Source: Candidatus Onthovicinus excrementipullorum
Lineage (GTDB): Bacteria; Bacillota; Clostridia; Oscillospirales; Acutalibacteraceae
NCBI GenBank assembly: GCA_018712345.1
Contig: DVHG01000016.1
Location: 1-64,000, forward strand
Length of the DNA stretch: 64,000 nucleotides
Reading direction: 5' to 3'
Positions 26,788 through 35,273 of this stretch are shown piece after piece. Every line of letters starts with the position of its first letter. The stretch's first letter is position 1. The translations under genes were made by a program, and so were the position numbers. The notes below the pieces were generated by a model that ran no database searches, was not told where the DNA came from, and saw only the letters and a list, made by a program, of their open reading frames with translations.

Positions 26788-27672
26788 ATCTGCGCAAATT
26801 TCAGCACATCCATTCCCCTTGACCGGGCGGAACCCGAGCCCCATCCCCAGGGAATGGCCCTGCTCCATCCAGCGGCGGGCATTGGCACGCAGGCGTGTAT
26901 CCGTGGAATAGTCCTCTGCCCGCTTTTCGCGATGCCCCCAAATACGCTCAATAGCCTGCGCATCATTTTTATAGTCAAAGCAGGGACTCCAGAGATCCAT
27001 GAAGCGGACGATATTGCTCTCGGGCGGCAGGAGGGCCCGGTTGCCGGAATAGAGCAGCCAGGAAAAACAGCAGAACCAAGCATACCGCTCCTCCGGGAAG
27101 TATCGGGGAAAAAAATCCAGGGCCGCCTCCATAGACGCCAGGCAGGCGGAAGCGGTCAGGTGCTCCCCCTCCGGAATATGTACACACAGGCACGGCTTTC
27201 CGCGCCGGACCGGCAGAAGGCGACGCTGCCGCAGTGGGACAAAGGGTGCAGCCGGGGCGTGTCCCCGCTCAAATTGGAGCCGACCGAGGCGAAAGAGCTC
27301 CAGCCGGCAGTGGTGCAAGATCCAGCGGATTTCCCCAAGGCCGTCAAAGCCCGTCCGCCGCCGATAGGTATCGGCCCAGATCCGTATATCGGACATCGTA
27401 TGCACAAAGACCTGCATCTCAATCCCGAGCGCCTGGTATTCCTCCTGCGCCGCACCTGCCATAATCAGCGCTCCGGCCAGTGTCCATGCGCCGCCCGCTT
27501 GAGGATCGAGGCGGACAGCACGCACATATGCCGCAGCATCTCCACTGCTACGCACGCGGTCCGCCAGCCGCAGTGCCTCCGCCGGCGCCCTGTCAAACGC
27601 GTGGGCAGCTGCATCGATCTGAGCTGCATCAAGCCCGATCAGCCGGCCAAATTCGCGAATTCTTTCTTTCAT
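26770..27672 (-). CDS. Acyltransferase-like protein (DUF5596/GNAT-like)
   Basis: A 300-residue protein with a helical N-terminal half (about 1-150) and a C-terminal half holding LCVHIPEGEHLTASACLASMEAALDFFPRYFPE, FCCFSWLLYSGNRALLPPESNIVRFMDLW. The pattern of a helical N-domain followed by a GNAT-like C-domain with IHIPEG and SWLL...LLP..SNI..F matches a family annotated as acyltransferase-domain proteins in Oscillospiraceae. Catalytic activity is unproven. It stands alone between the RNA terminator and the mazF region. Confidence 0.55.
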   Translation of the reverse strand: MKERIREFGRLIGLDAAQIDAAAHAFDRAPAEALRLADRVRSSGDAAAYVRAVRLDPQAGGAWTLAGALIMAGAAQEEYQALGIEMQVFVHTMSDIRIWADTYRRRTGFDGLGEIRWILHHCRLELFRLGRLQFERGHAPAAPFVPLRQRRLLPVRRGKPCLCVHIPEGEHLTASACLASMEAALDFFPRYFPEERYAWFCCFSWLLYSGNRALLPPESNIVRFMDLWSPCFDYKNDAQAIERIWGHREKRAEDYSTDTRLRANARRWMEQGHSLGMGLGFRPVKGNGCAEICADKKRTP

Positions 27673-27773
27673 TGAGCATCACCAGAATCATCATAAACGA
27701 TCCGCCGCATAAAATCAACTGCCGCTTTGGCAAGGGATCCCACGGCAGTGCCAAATCAATTGCCGTGCTGTGG

Positions 27774-27811
27774 CAAAAAAAAGGAGGGAAGGTCCCCCCT
27801 TCCCCCCCGGT
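27774..27811 (-). terminator. Terminator of mazF
   Basis: A G/C-rich stem (GGGGGAAGG-type arms against CCTTCCCTCC) followed by a run of eight Ts on the minus strand, about 30 bases after the mazF stop. Confidence 0.65.
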
Positions 27812-27837
27812 ACGCTGGCGGAAATGCGGTCGGCTGC

Positions 27838-28215
27838 TTATGTAGCCTCCCGCACGGCCGCGACGGCGGTATTTGCCAGCCCAAAGCTGACGGACAGTGC
27901 CCGGTCCACCCGGTTCATATCCACAGTGCTGAGCATCCCCATCCGCTCGCGCAACCGTCTTTTATCCAGGGTACGGACCTGCTCAAGCAGGACGATTGAA
28001 TCCCGGGCCAGACCGCAGTCCGGCGCGTGGATGCGGATATGCGTCGGCAGATTCGCCTTGTATTTCTGGCTGGTGATCGCCGCGGCGATCACGGTGGGAC
28101 TGAACTTGTTGCCGACATTGTTCTGGACGATCAGGACGGGGCGGATGCCCCCCTGCTCCGAGCCGACAACGGGGCTCAGGTCCGCATAATAAATTTCTCC
28201 CCTTTTGACATTCAC
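27838..28215 (-). CDS. mazF: MazF/PemK family endoribonuclease toxin
   Basis: A 125-residue MazF/EndoA-type mRNA interferase. It has the family start VKRGEIYYADLSPVVGSEQGGIRPVLIVQN with the catalytic Arg and Thr regions (IRPVLIVQNN, TVIAAAITS) and the SIVLLEQVRTLDKRRL motif. No MazE-type antitoxin gene is seen in the 217 bases between it and metK, nor downstream, so it appears as an orphan here. Clostridial mazF genes are often found without an adjacent recognisable antitoxin. Confidence 0.9.
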   Translation of the reverse strand: MNVKRGEIYYADLSPVVGSEQGGIRPVLIVQNNVGNKFSPTVIAAAITSQKYKANLPTHIRIHAPDCGLARDSIVLLEQVRTLDKRRLRERMGMLSTVDMNRVDRALSVSFGLANTAVAAVREAT

Positions 28216-28379
28216 GGTAAATCACGCTCCGAAAAGATGCTTTGTACCAATATCTTTACCGCATTCGGGGGGATTTAAACATCAATTTGAATTCGGGGAG
28301 CTCATCCAAACCCCCAATGCTTGCAGAATTGCGAGAGGACCCCTCTCTGTCTCAGTATATTCGCACATCAGTCGGACGT

Positions 28380-28406
28380 GAAAAAGGGCCGGTTGTCCGG
28401 CCCCTG
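28380..28406 (-). terminator. Terminator of metK
   Basis: GGGCCGG/CCGGCCC stem with a four-base loop and a TTTTT tract on the minus strand, 25 bases after the metK stop. Confidence 0.8.
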
Positions 28407-28432
28407 TCATTCATGATTATTATGATTTGGAA

Positions 28433-29629
28433 TCAAAGGTTGTCGAGCCCTGCCGCACGGCGGAGATCCTCTGTACGGTCCAGGCGCTCCCACGGCGCTT
28501 CCACATCCGTCCGGCCAAAGTGACCATAGGCGGAAAACGGCGCAAACTTGATCCTGCGCAGGCCGAGCTTCTCAATAATCGCCGCAGGGCGCAGGTCAAA
28601 CTGCTCCGACACGATCTCGCTGAGCGATTCATCGGAAATCACGCCGGTACCGAACGTATCCACCATGACGGACACGGGATGCGCCACACCGATGGCGTAG
28701 GCTATCTGGATCTCACAGCGGGAGGCGAGCCCTGCCGCCACAACATTTTTGGCCGCATAGCGCGCCGCATAGGCCGCTGAACGGTCCACCTTGGTGACGT
28801 CCTTACCGGAGAAAGCCCCGCCGCCGTGGCGCGCGCAGCCGCCGTATGTATCCACGATGATCTTGCGGCCGGTCAGGCCGCTGTCCGCCGCAGGACCGCC
28901 CTTGACAAAGCGGCCTGTGGGATTGACATAGAGGATGGTATCGTTATCCATCAGCTCCTCCGGGACGATCTCACGGATCACATGCTGGACAATGTCGCGG
29001 CGGATCGTCTCCAGAGAGACATCAGCGCTGTGCTGAGCGGAGACGACGATCGTATCCACACGCACGGGCTTGTCTGCCTCGTCATACTCGACGGTGACCT
29101 GCGTCTTCCCGTCCGGATAGAGATAGGGCAGCGTACCGTCCTTACGTACGGCGGTGAGCCTCCGGGCCAGACGGTGGGCAAGGGAGATCGGGAGCGGCAT
29201 ATATTCCGGCGTCTCATCACAGGCATAGCCGAACATCATGCCCTGATCCCCGGCGCCGTTGAGGTTGTAGTCATCCTCCTCGCCGGACTTGAGCTCATAG
29301 GAGCGGTCCACGCCCATGGCGATATCCGGGGACTGCTCATCGATCGCCGTAAAGACGGCGCAGGTGTTCCCGTTGAATCCCTTCTCGTCCGAATCATAGC
29401 CAATGTCACAGATTGCCTCACGTGCAATTTTGGCGATCGGCGGCATATAGGCACTGCTGATCTCGCCCATAATCAGGACCTCACCGGTAGTGCAGGTGGT
29501 CTCACAGGCCACACGGGCATTGGGGTCCTTCTCATATATGGCATCCAACACAGCGTCTGAGATCCGGTCGCAGACTTTATCGGGATGCCCCTCCGTGACG
29601 GATTCGGAAGTAAACAGATGTTTGGACAT
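28433..29629 (-). CDS. metK: S-adenosylmethionine synthetase
   Basis: MetK makes SAM from methionine and ATP. The 398-residue protein has the family start [20 protein letters not shown], the ATP loop [12 protein letters not shown], and the C-terminal GHFGR motif. The second ATG (29629) is chosen because GGAG is placed seven bases upstream of it; the first ATG at 29635 lies too close to that site. Expression is controlled by the SAM-I riboswitch, so the gene is shut off by its own product. Confidence 0.97.
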   Translation of the reverse strand: MSKHLFTSESVTEGHPDKVCDRISDAVLDAIYEKDPNARVACETTCTTGEVLIMGEISSAYMPPIAKIAREAICDIGYDSDEKGFNGNTCAVFTAIDEQSPDIAMGVDRSYELKSGEEDDYNLNGAGDQGMMFGYACDETPEYMPLPISLAHRLARRLTAVRKDGTLPYLYPDGKTQVTVEYDEADKPVRVDTIVVSAQHSADVSLETIRRDIVQHVIREIVPEELMDNDTILYVNPTGRFVKGGPAADSGLTGRKIIVDTYGGCARHGGGAFSGKDVTKVDRSAAYAARYAAKNVVAAGLASRCEIQIAYAIGVAHPVSVMVDTFGTGVISDESLSEIVSEQFDLRPAAIIEKLGLRRIKFAPFSAYGHFGRTDVEAPWERLDRTEDLRRAAGLDNL

Positions 29630-29665
29630 TTTCATTCTCCTTCAGTCAAAAAAATGCAAAAATCG

Positions 29666-29810
29666 ACAAAAAACAGCCCGCAGAGACTGCGGGCGAATAA
29701 ACCTTATCTTCCGGCAGCCGCCGTAGGATTTAGCACCTTGCTGTTTTGTATGATCAAGCAGGTTGCCGGGCTTCGCAGGGCCTCTCCCTCAGCCGCTCGC
29801 AATAAGGGAT
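29666..29810 (-). promoter_or_regulatory. SAM-I (S-box) riboswitch of metK
   Basis: Read on the minus strand, the leader has the S-box core: CTTAT of P1, GAGGGAGAGGCCCTGCGAAGCC, the GGCAACC motif, AAGGTGCTAAATCC, and ATAAG closing P1. It is followed by a terminator hairpin (CCCGCAG/CTGCGGG, then six Ts) at 29666-29694. High SAM should end transcription before metK. Confidence 0.95.
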
Positions 29811-29833
29811 GTTTTATTGTACTTTAGATTTTA

Positions 29834-30415
29834 TCATAGCTGGTTCTGCTTGTCAACCGCAGGTTTTCTCCGGCGGACAAGATAGCGGTTCAGCGGGAGG
29901 TATACACCCGCCGTGATCACAGAATTAACCCCCGCCTTAATGATGTTAAACGGGATGATCGCCGGCAGCATGAGCTGATTGACCGCATCGAGCGGAACGC
30001 CGTAAAAATGAACGGTAAAAATATAGTTGAGCGGGATCATCAGCAGCGTTGCGCCGATGCTGCCGATGATGAGGCCAACTGCAATCCCCTTGACGCTGTG
30101 CCATTTTTTATAGAACAGGCCGGCAATCAGCACCAGAGCCCCGGAGGCTATGAAGTGCATCAGGAATCCGACCCAGCCGTCCCCGCCCAGGAGGAACGCC
30201 TGAAGGAACGCCTCAATCAGCAGAATGAGCAGGCCCGACAGCGGGCCGAACAGGAGCGTCCCCACCAGGACCGGCACATCGGCCATATCATACTGCAAAA
30301 AGGCCGCCGATGGGAAGAGCGGGAAGCGGATCAGCATAATCAGCACCAGAGAGATGGCGATGAGCATAGCCATCTGCACCATTTTCAGGATTTTGTCACG
30401 CGATTGTTTTTCCAT
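29834..30415 (-). CDS. ribU: Riboflavin ECF transporter S component
   Basis: A 193-residue membrane protein with about five to six helices and the RibU pattern: FPLFPSAAFLQYDMADVPVLVGTLLFGPLSGLLILLIEAFLQAF. It is the riboflavin-binding S component that works with the shared EcfAA'T energy-coupling module (not in this window). The ATG at 30415 follows AGGAGG. The FMN riboswitch directly upstream independently supports the riboflavin specificity. Confidence 0.94.
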   Translation of the reverse strand: MEKQSRDKILKMVQMAMLIAISLVLIMLIRFPLFPSAAFLQYDMADVPVLVGTLLFGPLSGLLILLIEAFLQAFLLGGDGWVGFLMHFIASGALVLIAGLFYKKWHSVKGIAVGLIIGSIGATLLMIPLNYIFTVHFYGVPLDAVNQLMLPAIIPFNIIKAGVNSVITAGVYLPLNRYLVRRRKPAVDKQNQL

Positions 30416-30445
30416 AATAAATTCCTCCTGTAGCGGGCTGTTCCA

Positions 30446-30618
30446 CAGAAAAAGCGCCCTGACAACAATCAGGGCGCAAAAATGCAAGGAATGTATGCAA
30501 CCATTTCTTTCATCCGGACTGTACCGTTGGCTTTGGAATCGCACCAAATCAGCAAAAAGCTCGCGGGCTTGGGGAGTGGCCCCTTACCGCCAGTGGGGAC
30601 TTTCACCCCGCCCTGAAA
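30446..30618 (-). promoter_or_regulatory. FMN (RFN) riboswitch of ribU
   Basis: The minus strand shows the RFN consensus: TCAGGGCGGGGTGAAAGTCCC, ACTGGCGGTAAG, GCCCGCGAGC, GATTTGGTG, ATTCCAAAGCCAACGGTACAGTC and GGATGAAAGAA. A terminator (GCCCTGA/TCAGGGC, then five Ts) follows at 30446-30478. FMN should reduce transport of riboflavin by early termination. Confidence 0.95.
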
Positions 30619-30641
30619 CAGCTCTGTTTTAAATTATATTC

Positions 30642-32165
30642 TTATTCTACCACTGCGGGCACATTTGTCAAGTCCTTTTCCGGCCAGATATTTTCCGCCG
30701 ATACGTCAAACCAGAAGCGGACACCGCCCTCGACATTCTCCACACCATATTTCATCTGATGCAGGTTCTGGATGGCGCGTACGATGGAGAGCCCCAGGCC
30801 AAAGCGGTTCTCCGAGCGGTTGTGGGATTTATCGGCGCGGTAAAAGCTGTTCCAGATCTTGTCGAGATCCTCCGGCGCGATGGGATCGCCGGAATTAAAC
30901 ACGCCCACGCGGATGCAGTGCCCCTTCTCCTGTGCGGTAATCCGGATCTGGTACGGCTCCTTTACGTGGGAGATGGCGTTGCCGATGTAATTGCTCAGCA
31001 CCATCTCAAGCTTGGTGACGTCGCCGTACCCGGTGAATGCGCCGTCGATCAGATTTACCGCAGTGATCCCCTTGTCCTCAAAGAGCACCTTCATGCTTGA
31101 GAGCATGTCGTCCACAAAACTGCGGATATTAAACGCCTCACAGTGCAGCGGATAAGCACCCTGCTCGTATTTGGACAGCTCCAGCAGCTCAACGACGATA
31201 TCGTTCATCCGGGATGTCTCATCCATGATGACCTTGCAGTACTCGCTGACAGACTCCGGGTCATCTGCGACACCCGTCTCCAGCCCCTCGGCATACCCCT
31301 GCACGATGGCGATAGGCGTCTTGAGCTCATGCGAAACATTGGAGATAAACTCCTTGCGCACCTGCTCCTGACGACGCTCCCACTCAATGTCATTTTTCAG
31401 GCGCTCGTTTTTCTGCTTCAGGTCCTGAAGCGTCTCATCGAGCGTATCGGAGAGCAGGTTGATGCTCTTGCCCAGCTCCCCCAACTCGTCCTTGCGCGTG
31501 ACGGTACACTTTCGGGAAAAGTCCATATTCGCCATGCGCTTGGTGACGCCGTTCATCTCAATGATGGGATTGGTGATCTTACGCGAATACCAGAATACGA
31601 GAACAAATGCGAGTACCAGCACCACCGTGGCAATTTTCCACACCAGAGAGTCTGCAATCGAGGCGTTGAGCTCAATGGTGCTGCGCGGAGTAAATGCCTC
31701 CACCTGATAGGCATCGTCGACCACCGCCACATAAGAGAGGTACTGGACGCCGGTATTGATATCCTGCTGAATCTGAAAAAGGGCCCCGCCTTTCTCCTGC
31801 TCCTGTTCAAGGACGCTCACCTTGCGCTGATAGTTGGCAAAGTACTCAATCCAATCATTGAGCGTCTGGCCGTTTGCGGTGATGGCCATCAGGTTTGGAT
31901 AGACCAGCCGGCCGGTGATCGTATAGATCTGCAGGCTTACATCATACTTGCGCTCAATATCGGCAATATTTTGATTGAAGTCCTCGTCGTTTTCATCAAG
32001 CGCCCCAGCCTCTTTGACTGCGTCGGCCAGAGAGTTGCGCTCCGAATACTCATAGTAATAGGGTAAAAGCTGCGAATTGGCCAGCAGCAGCACGGCGACG
32101 CAAATCATGATGATGATGGAGACCTGTATAAAAAGCTGAAAGCGAATACTGCTTTTCCACTTCAC
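30642..32165 (-). CDS. Sensor histidine kinase
   Basis: A 507-residue two-component sensor: membrane helix at about 11-29, extracytoplasmic sensing region 30-173, second helix about 175-193, HAMP domain (194-250), HisKA domain with phosphorylated His in FISNVSHELKTPIAIVQGY (His279), and a HATPase_c domain with NYIGNAISHV and FGLGLSIVRAI. It is translationally coupled to the upstream response regulator (ATGA overlap). The signal it senses is not evident from the sequence. Confidence 0.95.
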   Translation of the reverse strand: MKWKSSIRFQLFIQVSIIIMICVAVLLLANSQLLPYYYEYSERNSLADAVKEAGALDENDEDFNQNIADIERKYDVSLQIYTITGRLVYPNLMAITANGQTLNDWIEYFANYQRKVSVLEQEQEKGGALFQIQQDINTGVQYLSYVAVVDDAYQVEAFTPRSTIELNASIADSLVWKIATVVLVLAFVLVFWYSRKITNPIIEMNGVTKRMANMDFSRKCTVTRKDELGELGKSINLLSDTLDETLQDLKQKNERLKNDIEWERRQEQVRKEFISNVSHELKTPIAIVQGYAEGLETGVADDPESVSEYCKVIMDETSRMNDIVVELLELSKYEQGAYPLHCEAFNIRSFVDDMLSSMKVLFEDKGITAVNLIDGAFTGYGDVTKLEMVLSNYIGNAISHVKEPYQIRITAQEKGHCIRVGVFNSGDPIAPEDLDKIWNSFYRADKSHNRSENRFGLGLSIVRAIQNLHQMKYGVENVEGGVRFWFDVSAENIWPEKDLTNVPAVVE

Positions 32166-32848
32166 CGTTCTGCCACCTCGATCTTATAGCCGATGCCGTA
32201 CACCGTCTTCAGGTGGCGGTTCCCCCACTCGCCCAGCTTGGTACGCAGGCGCGCGACATGGGAATCCACCGTGCGGATATCGCCCACATAGTCATACCCC
32301 CAGATGGAATCGAGGAGCTGCTCACGGGAGTAGACACGCCCGATGCTGGAGAGGAGCTTATGGAGAATGTCGTATTCCTTCAGCGTCAGTTCCACATGCT
32401 CTCCGTTCAGGGTGACAACGTGGGCATCATCATTGACGGCCAGACCGTCCATGTGGACACTGTCCTGCGCGGTCTCCGTAATTGCCCCGCCGCGGCGCAG
32501 CAGGGCCTCCACCCGTTTGACAAGGACAGATGGGCTGAACGGTTTGACAACGTAGTCGTCCGCGCCCGCTTCAAAGCCCATGAGCTCATCGAACTCCTGA
32601 CTGCGGGCGGTGAGCATCAGAATCGGGACGTCCGACTGTTCACGGATTTTTTTGCACACATCCCAGCCGTTGACCTCAGGCATCATCACATCCAGGATGA
32701 TGAGCGCCGTGTCCGGATTTTTTTCAAACTGCTCCAGCGCCTGTGCGCCGTCCTCCGCCTCAACAGTATCATAGCCGCTCTTTTTCAGAAAATCACAGAC
32801 AAGATGGCGAATCCTCGGCTCATCGTCCGCAATTAAAACTTTTTGCAT
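32162..32848 (-). CDS. OmpR/PhoB-type response regulator
   Basis: A 228-residue regulator with a receiver domain (VLIADDEPRIR, phosphoacceptor Asp53 in IILDVMMPEVNGWDVC, and Lys in VVKPFSP) and a C-terminal winged helix (EYDILHKLLSSIGRVYSREQLLDSIWGY). It forms the pair with the kinase that overlaps its end. The ATG at 32848 is preferred over the GTG three codons upstream, which lies in the GGTGAT ribosome site. Confidence 0.95.
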   Translation of the reverse strand: MQKVLIADDEPRIRHLVCDFLKKSGYDTVEAEDGAQALEQFEKNPDTALIILDVMMPEVNGWDVCKKIREQSDVPILMLTARSQEFDELMGFEAGADDYVVKPFSPSVLVKRVEALLRRGGAITETAQDSVHMDGLAVNDDAHVVTLNGEHVELTLKEYDILHKLLSSIGRVYSREQLLDSIWGYDYVGDIRTVDSHVARLRTKLGEWGNRHLKTVYGIGYKIEVAER

Positions 32849-32998
32849 GGAAATCACCGATTTCTTTATAAATATAGGGCTCGTCTTGATTGTACCACAA
32901 GGCTGATCCGAATGACAAGCCGATTCACAATCAATTTACAAAATCTCCATTCAAAGAACAAAAAGCGGGCAATCGGCGATAAGAAGCGCATAAAAACA

Positions 32999-33032
32999 CA
33001 GGACGGCGCCGGACAACCGGCACCGCCAAAAG
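32999..33032 (-). terminator. Terminator of the fumarase beta gene
   Basis: GGCGGTGCCGG/CCGGCGCCGTCC stem on the minus strand followed by TGTGTTTTT, just after the stop at 33036. Confidence 0.6.
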
Positions 33033-33035
33033 CAA

Positions 33036-33566
33036 CTATTTTTGGAACAGGTTACCGCCGTGGCAGTCGATCGCCGCGATCAGCGGGAAATTCTGGAACG
33101 TGAGCCGCTTGACGGACTCGCACCCCAGATCCTCAAATCCGATGACCTCACAGGCGGTGATATGCTCACACGCGAGCGCACCCGCACCGCCCACCGCACA
33201 GAGATAGACCGAACGGTTGCGGACAATAGCCGCGCACACCTCTGGGCTGCGCTTGCCCTTTCCGATGGTTGCGGCGACCCCCAGATCAAGCAGACGCGGC
33301 GTATACACATCCATGCGGCCGGAGGTGGTCGGGCCGCAGCTGCCGATGGCAAGCCCCTGCGGCGTCGGCGTCGGGCCCGCGTAATAGATCACCGCATCCT
33401 TCAAATCGTATGGCAGGGCCTTTCCCGCCTCCATCCATTCAAAAATCCGCTTGTGGGCCGCATCGCGTGAGGTGTACACCGTCCCGGACAGAATAATCCT
33501 GTCGCCCGCGTGGATTGTGCCCGCAAGCTGCTTTAATTCACGTGTATCACAATGGATCGTCGCCAA
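33036..33566 (-). CDS. Class I fumarate hydratase, beta subunit (orphan)
   Basis: A 176-residue protein matching the C-terminal/beta domain of the iron-sulfur fumarase/tartrate dehydratase family: GDRIILSGTVYTSRDAAHKRIFE, the YAGPTP motif, IGSCGPTTSGRMDVYTP, and IGKGKRSPEV. The partner alpha subunit, which carries the 4Fe-4S cluster, is normally adjacent and upstream but is not found anywhere in the window. The start is a TTG nine bases after GGAGG. It may pair with an alpha subunit encoded elsewhere. Confidence 0.88.
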   Translation of the reverse strand: MATIHCDTRELKQLAGTIHAGDRIILSGTVYTSRDAAHKRIFEWMEAGKALPYDLKDAVIYYAGPTPTPQGLAIGSCGPTTSGRMDVYTPRLLDLGVAATIGKGKRSPEVCAAIVRNRSVYLCAVGGAGALACEHITACEVIGFEDLGCESVKRLTFQNFPLIAAIDCHGGNLFQK

Positions 33567-33629
33567 TGCCGAGTACCTCCGTATCCCGTCGGCCCGCCCG
33601 GCGGACCGTTAATGAGTGCCCGCTGAACA

Positions 33630-34403
33630 CTATTCGGCGGAAGATTCCTTCTTACGATTATGTACTGCGGAGATCTCCAGATTATCCAGATTGATCTCAA
33701 ACTGTGTGGTCCCCTCCGCGGCTTCCGGCCTCTGCACCGTATGGGGATGCCGGCGCGCGTACTCCTCCGTAAACTTCGGGAATGCATTGTCACCATCAAA
33801 AAGACTGGGCGTGGCCAGCTCCAGCTTATCGGAGATCGAGGTCAGCCGCTCCTTCAGAGATCCGAGCGAGCGGTTGAGTGCCTCCGTGGTATCGGAGAGG
33901 TCAGCCGTGAACCGGGTGATATCATCCGAGACACTGCGCGCCGTCTCCTTATATTCATTCGTCAGAGACGCCACGCGCCCCTCCGCCTGCTCGACAATTT
34001 TATCCGCATAGAGCTGCGCGTCAAGCATCAGCGAGCCGATCTGCGCCTGGATGGATTTGAGCTTTTCCTCGCTGTCATTCATCTGGCCGACGCGCTCTTC
34101 CAGCTTTTTGCTGAACTCCCGCTCCATGGCAGACCGGTCCTGCTCAGCTTTCTGTACGGCTTCGGCGCACTCGCGCTCCCGTTCGGCCAGCCTGAGCTCC
34201 GCCTCCCGGAGCTGCCCCGCAAGGCGGTCATTCTCGGCCTTCAGGGCGATGATCTCCTGATCCCTGCCGGCGATGTCGCGCTCGGTCTGCTCATGACTGC
34301 CGCTGCGCTCTGCCAGAGAGGCCTGGAGACGCGCGATATACTTCATGACGTCCTCTTTATTAAAGCCCATCAGGCTGGTGCGGAAAGGGATGTTCTCCTC
34401 CAT
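33630..34403 (-). CDS. DivIVA-domain protein
   Basis: A 257-residue, mostly coiled-coil protein. The N-terminus (residues 1-30, FRTSLMGFNKEDVMKYIARLQ) is the DivIVA membrane-targeting motif, followed by long heptad helices (30-190) and a disordered tail. DivIVA proteins mark curved membranes at septa and poles. The ATG at 34403 follows CGGAGGCG. It lies 33 bases after ndk and 64 bases before the fumarase gene on the same strand. Confidence 0.82.
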   Translation of the reverse strand: MEENIPFRTSLMGFNKEDVMKYIARLQASLAERSGSHEQTERDIAGRDQEIIALKAENDRLAGQLREAELRLAERERECAEAVQKAEQDRSAMEREFSKKLEERVGQMNDSEEKLKSIQAQIGSLMLDAQLYADKIVEQAEGRVASLTNEYKETARSVSDDITRFTADLSDTTEALNRSLGSLKERLTSISDKLELATPSLFDGDNAFPKFTEEYARRHPHTVQRPEAAEGTTQFEINLDNLEISAVHNRKKESSAE

Positions 34404-34435
34404 TTGATCGCCTCCGAAATGGGTAAAGTGATAGA

Positions 34436-34903
34436 TCAAAGATAGCGTGCCGTGACGCTTGGGTCAAACCAGATCTGGATCTCCGTACGGAAGGCCTCCG
34501 GACAGTCGCTCGCGTGGATCAGGTTTTCACAGCAGCGGTTCTCATCGAGTGAACGCTGGAGCGAATCACTGCCGAGGTCACCGCGGATCGTCCCCTTAGC
34601 GGCCTTGACCGGATCCGTAGCGCCGACGATCTCCCGCACGCGGGAGATAATGTTCTCATCCTCCGACTTGACGATGATCGGGACCACATATTTGCCCTCA
34701 AAATAACGGGCAGCCTTTTCTTTAAACTCCTCGCCCACCTTTGCAATCACATCCGCGTAATGGGTAAAGATCCGGTCCCGCGTGGCGCGGACGGTGTTAA
34801 TCCAGTCGATCTCAATACCGCCCTCCTTCAGATAGCCGATGATCTGCTGCGTCAGGTCGCGCTCGAGGGCGTCCGGCTTAAGCATAATAAAGCTGTAATA
34901 CAT
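34436..34903 (-). CDS. ndk: Nucleoside diphosphate kinase
   Basis: Ndk balances NTP pools by phosphate transfer through a histidine. The 155-residue protein has the active-site segment ENLIHASDCPE (His130) and the SFIMLKPDALERDL start, both classic. It is slightly longer than average at the insertion FEGKYVVPIIVKSEDEN, and the region before the catalytic site is less conserved than usual, as in several clostridial Ndk-like proteins. Confidence 0.9.
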   Translation of the reverse strand: MYYSFIMLKPDALERDLTQQIIGYLKEGGIEIDWINTVRATRDRIFTHYADVIAKVGEEFKEKAARYFEGKYVVPIIVKSEDENIISRVREIVGATDPVKAAKGTIRGDLGSDSLQRSLDENRCCENLIHASDCPEAFRTEIQIWFDPSVTARYL

Positions 34904-35018
34904 GAGAATATCCGCCTTTCAAAAATGATGAATAAAGTTTATCATTACTATTGTACCCTGTTCCGCTCCGCCGCGCAAGTAAAAAAAGAAATTCATGCAC
35001 GAATGGCAGGACAATGTA

Positions 35019-35056
35019 TAAAAAATCCCCGGCCGTTCATGCTGAACTGCCGGGGA
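35019..35056 (-). terminator. Terminator of tRNA-Val
   Basis: CCCCGGC/GCCGGGG stem followed by ATTTTTTA on the minus strand, directly downstream of the tRNA 3' end. Confidence 0.8.
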
Positions 35057-35061
35057 TGTCC

Positions 35062-35137
35062 TGGTGGACGCTAACGGACTTGAACCGCTGACCCTTCGCA
35101 CGTCAAGCGAATGCTCTACCAGCTGAGCTAAGCGTCC
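35062..35137 (-). tRNA. tRNA-Val (anticodon GAC)
   Basis: The 76-base minus-strand gene has a perfect acceptor stem (GGACGCT/AGCGTCC), D-arm TAGCTCAGCTGGTAGAGCA, a seven-base anticodon loop with GAC in a TTCGC/GCGAA stem, the T-arm GGTTCAAGTCC and an encoded CCA end. GAC reads GUC, hence valine. A single, isolated tRNA gene with its own promoter and terminator. Confidence 0.95.
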
Positions 35138-35164
35138 ATATCCTCTTCTGCAAGGCGCTTGCTT

Positions 35165-35193
35165 ATTATATTATATCCACGCAAAAAATGCAA
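35165..35193 (-). promoter_or_regulatory. Promoter of tRNA-Val
   Basis: Minus-strand TTGCAT (35188-35193) and TATAAT (35165-35170) with an exact 17-base spacer, 28 bases before the tRNA. Confidence 0.75.
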
Positions 35194-35198
35194 GAGGT

Positions 35199-35229
35199 AA
35201 TTTGAAAAAATCAAAAATTTTTTCAAATT
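35199..35229. terminator. AT-rich perfect hairpin downstream of pnuC
   Basis: Two 13-base complementary arms (beginning AATTTGAAAAAAT) with a five-base loop. Because of its A and T tracts it may terminate the pnuC transcript. A second short palindrome GTTCCA/TGGAAC lies at 35231-35243. Confidence 0.5.
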
Positions 35230-35273
35230 CGTTCCAGTGGAACTGCAAGATAAACCTGATTTCAGGATTACGA

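Noticed and set aside
27721..27780. Possible small RNA from repeated TTTGGCA/TGCCAAA-like dyads after the acyltransferase gene start
   Set aside because: The dyads are short, overlapping and not followed by a terminator in a consistent orientation.
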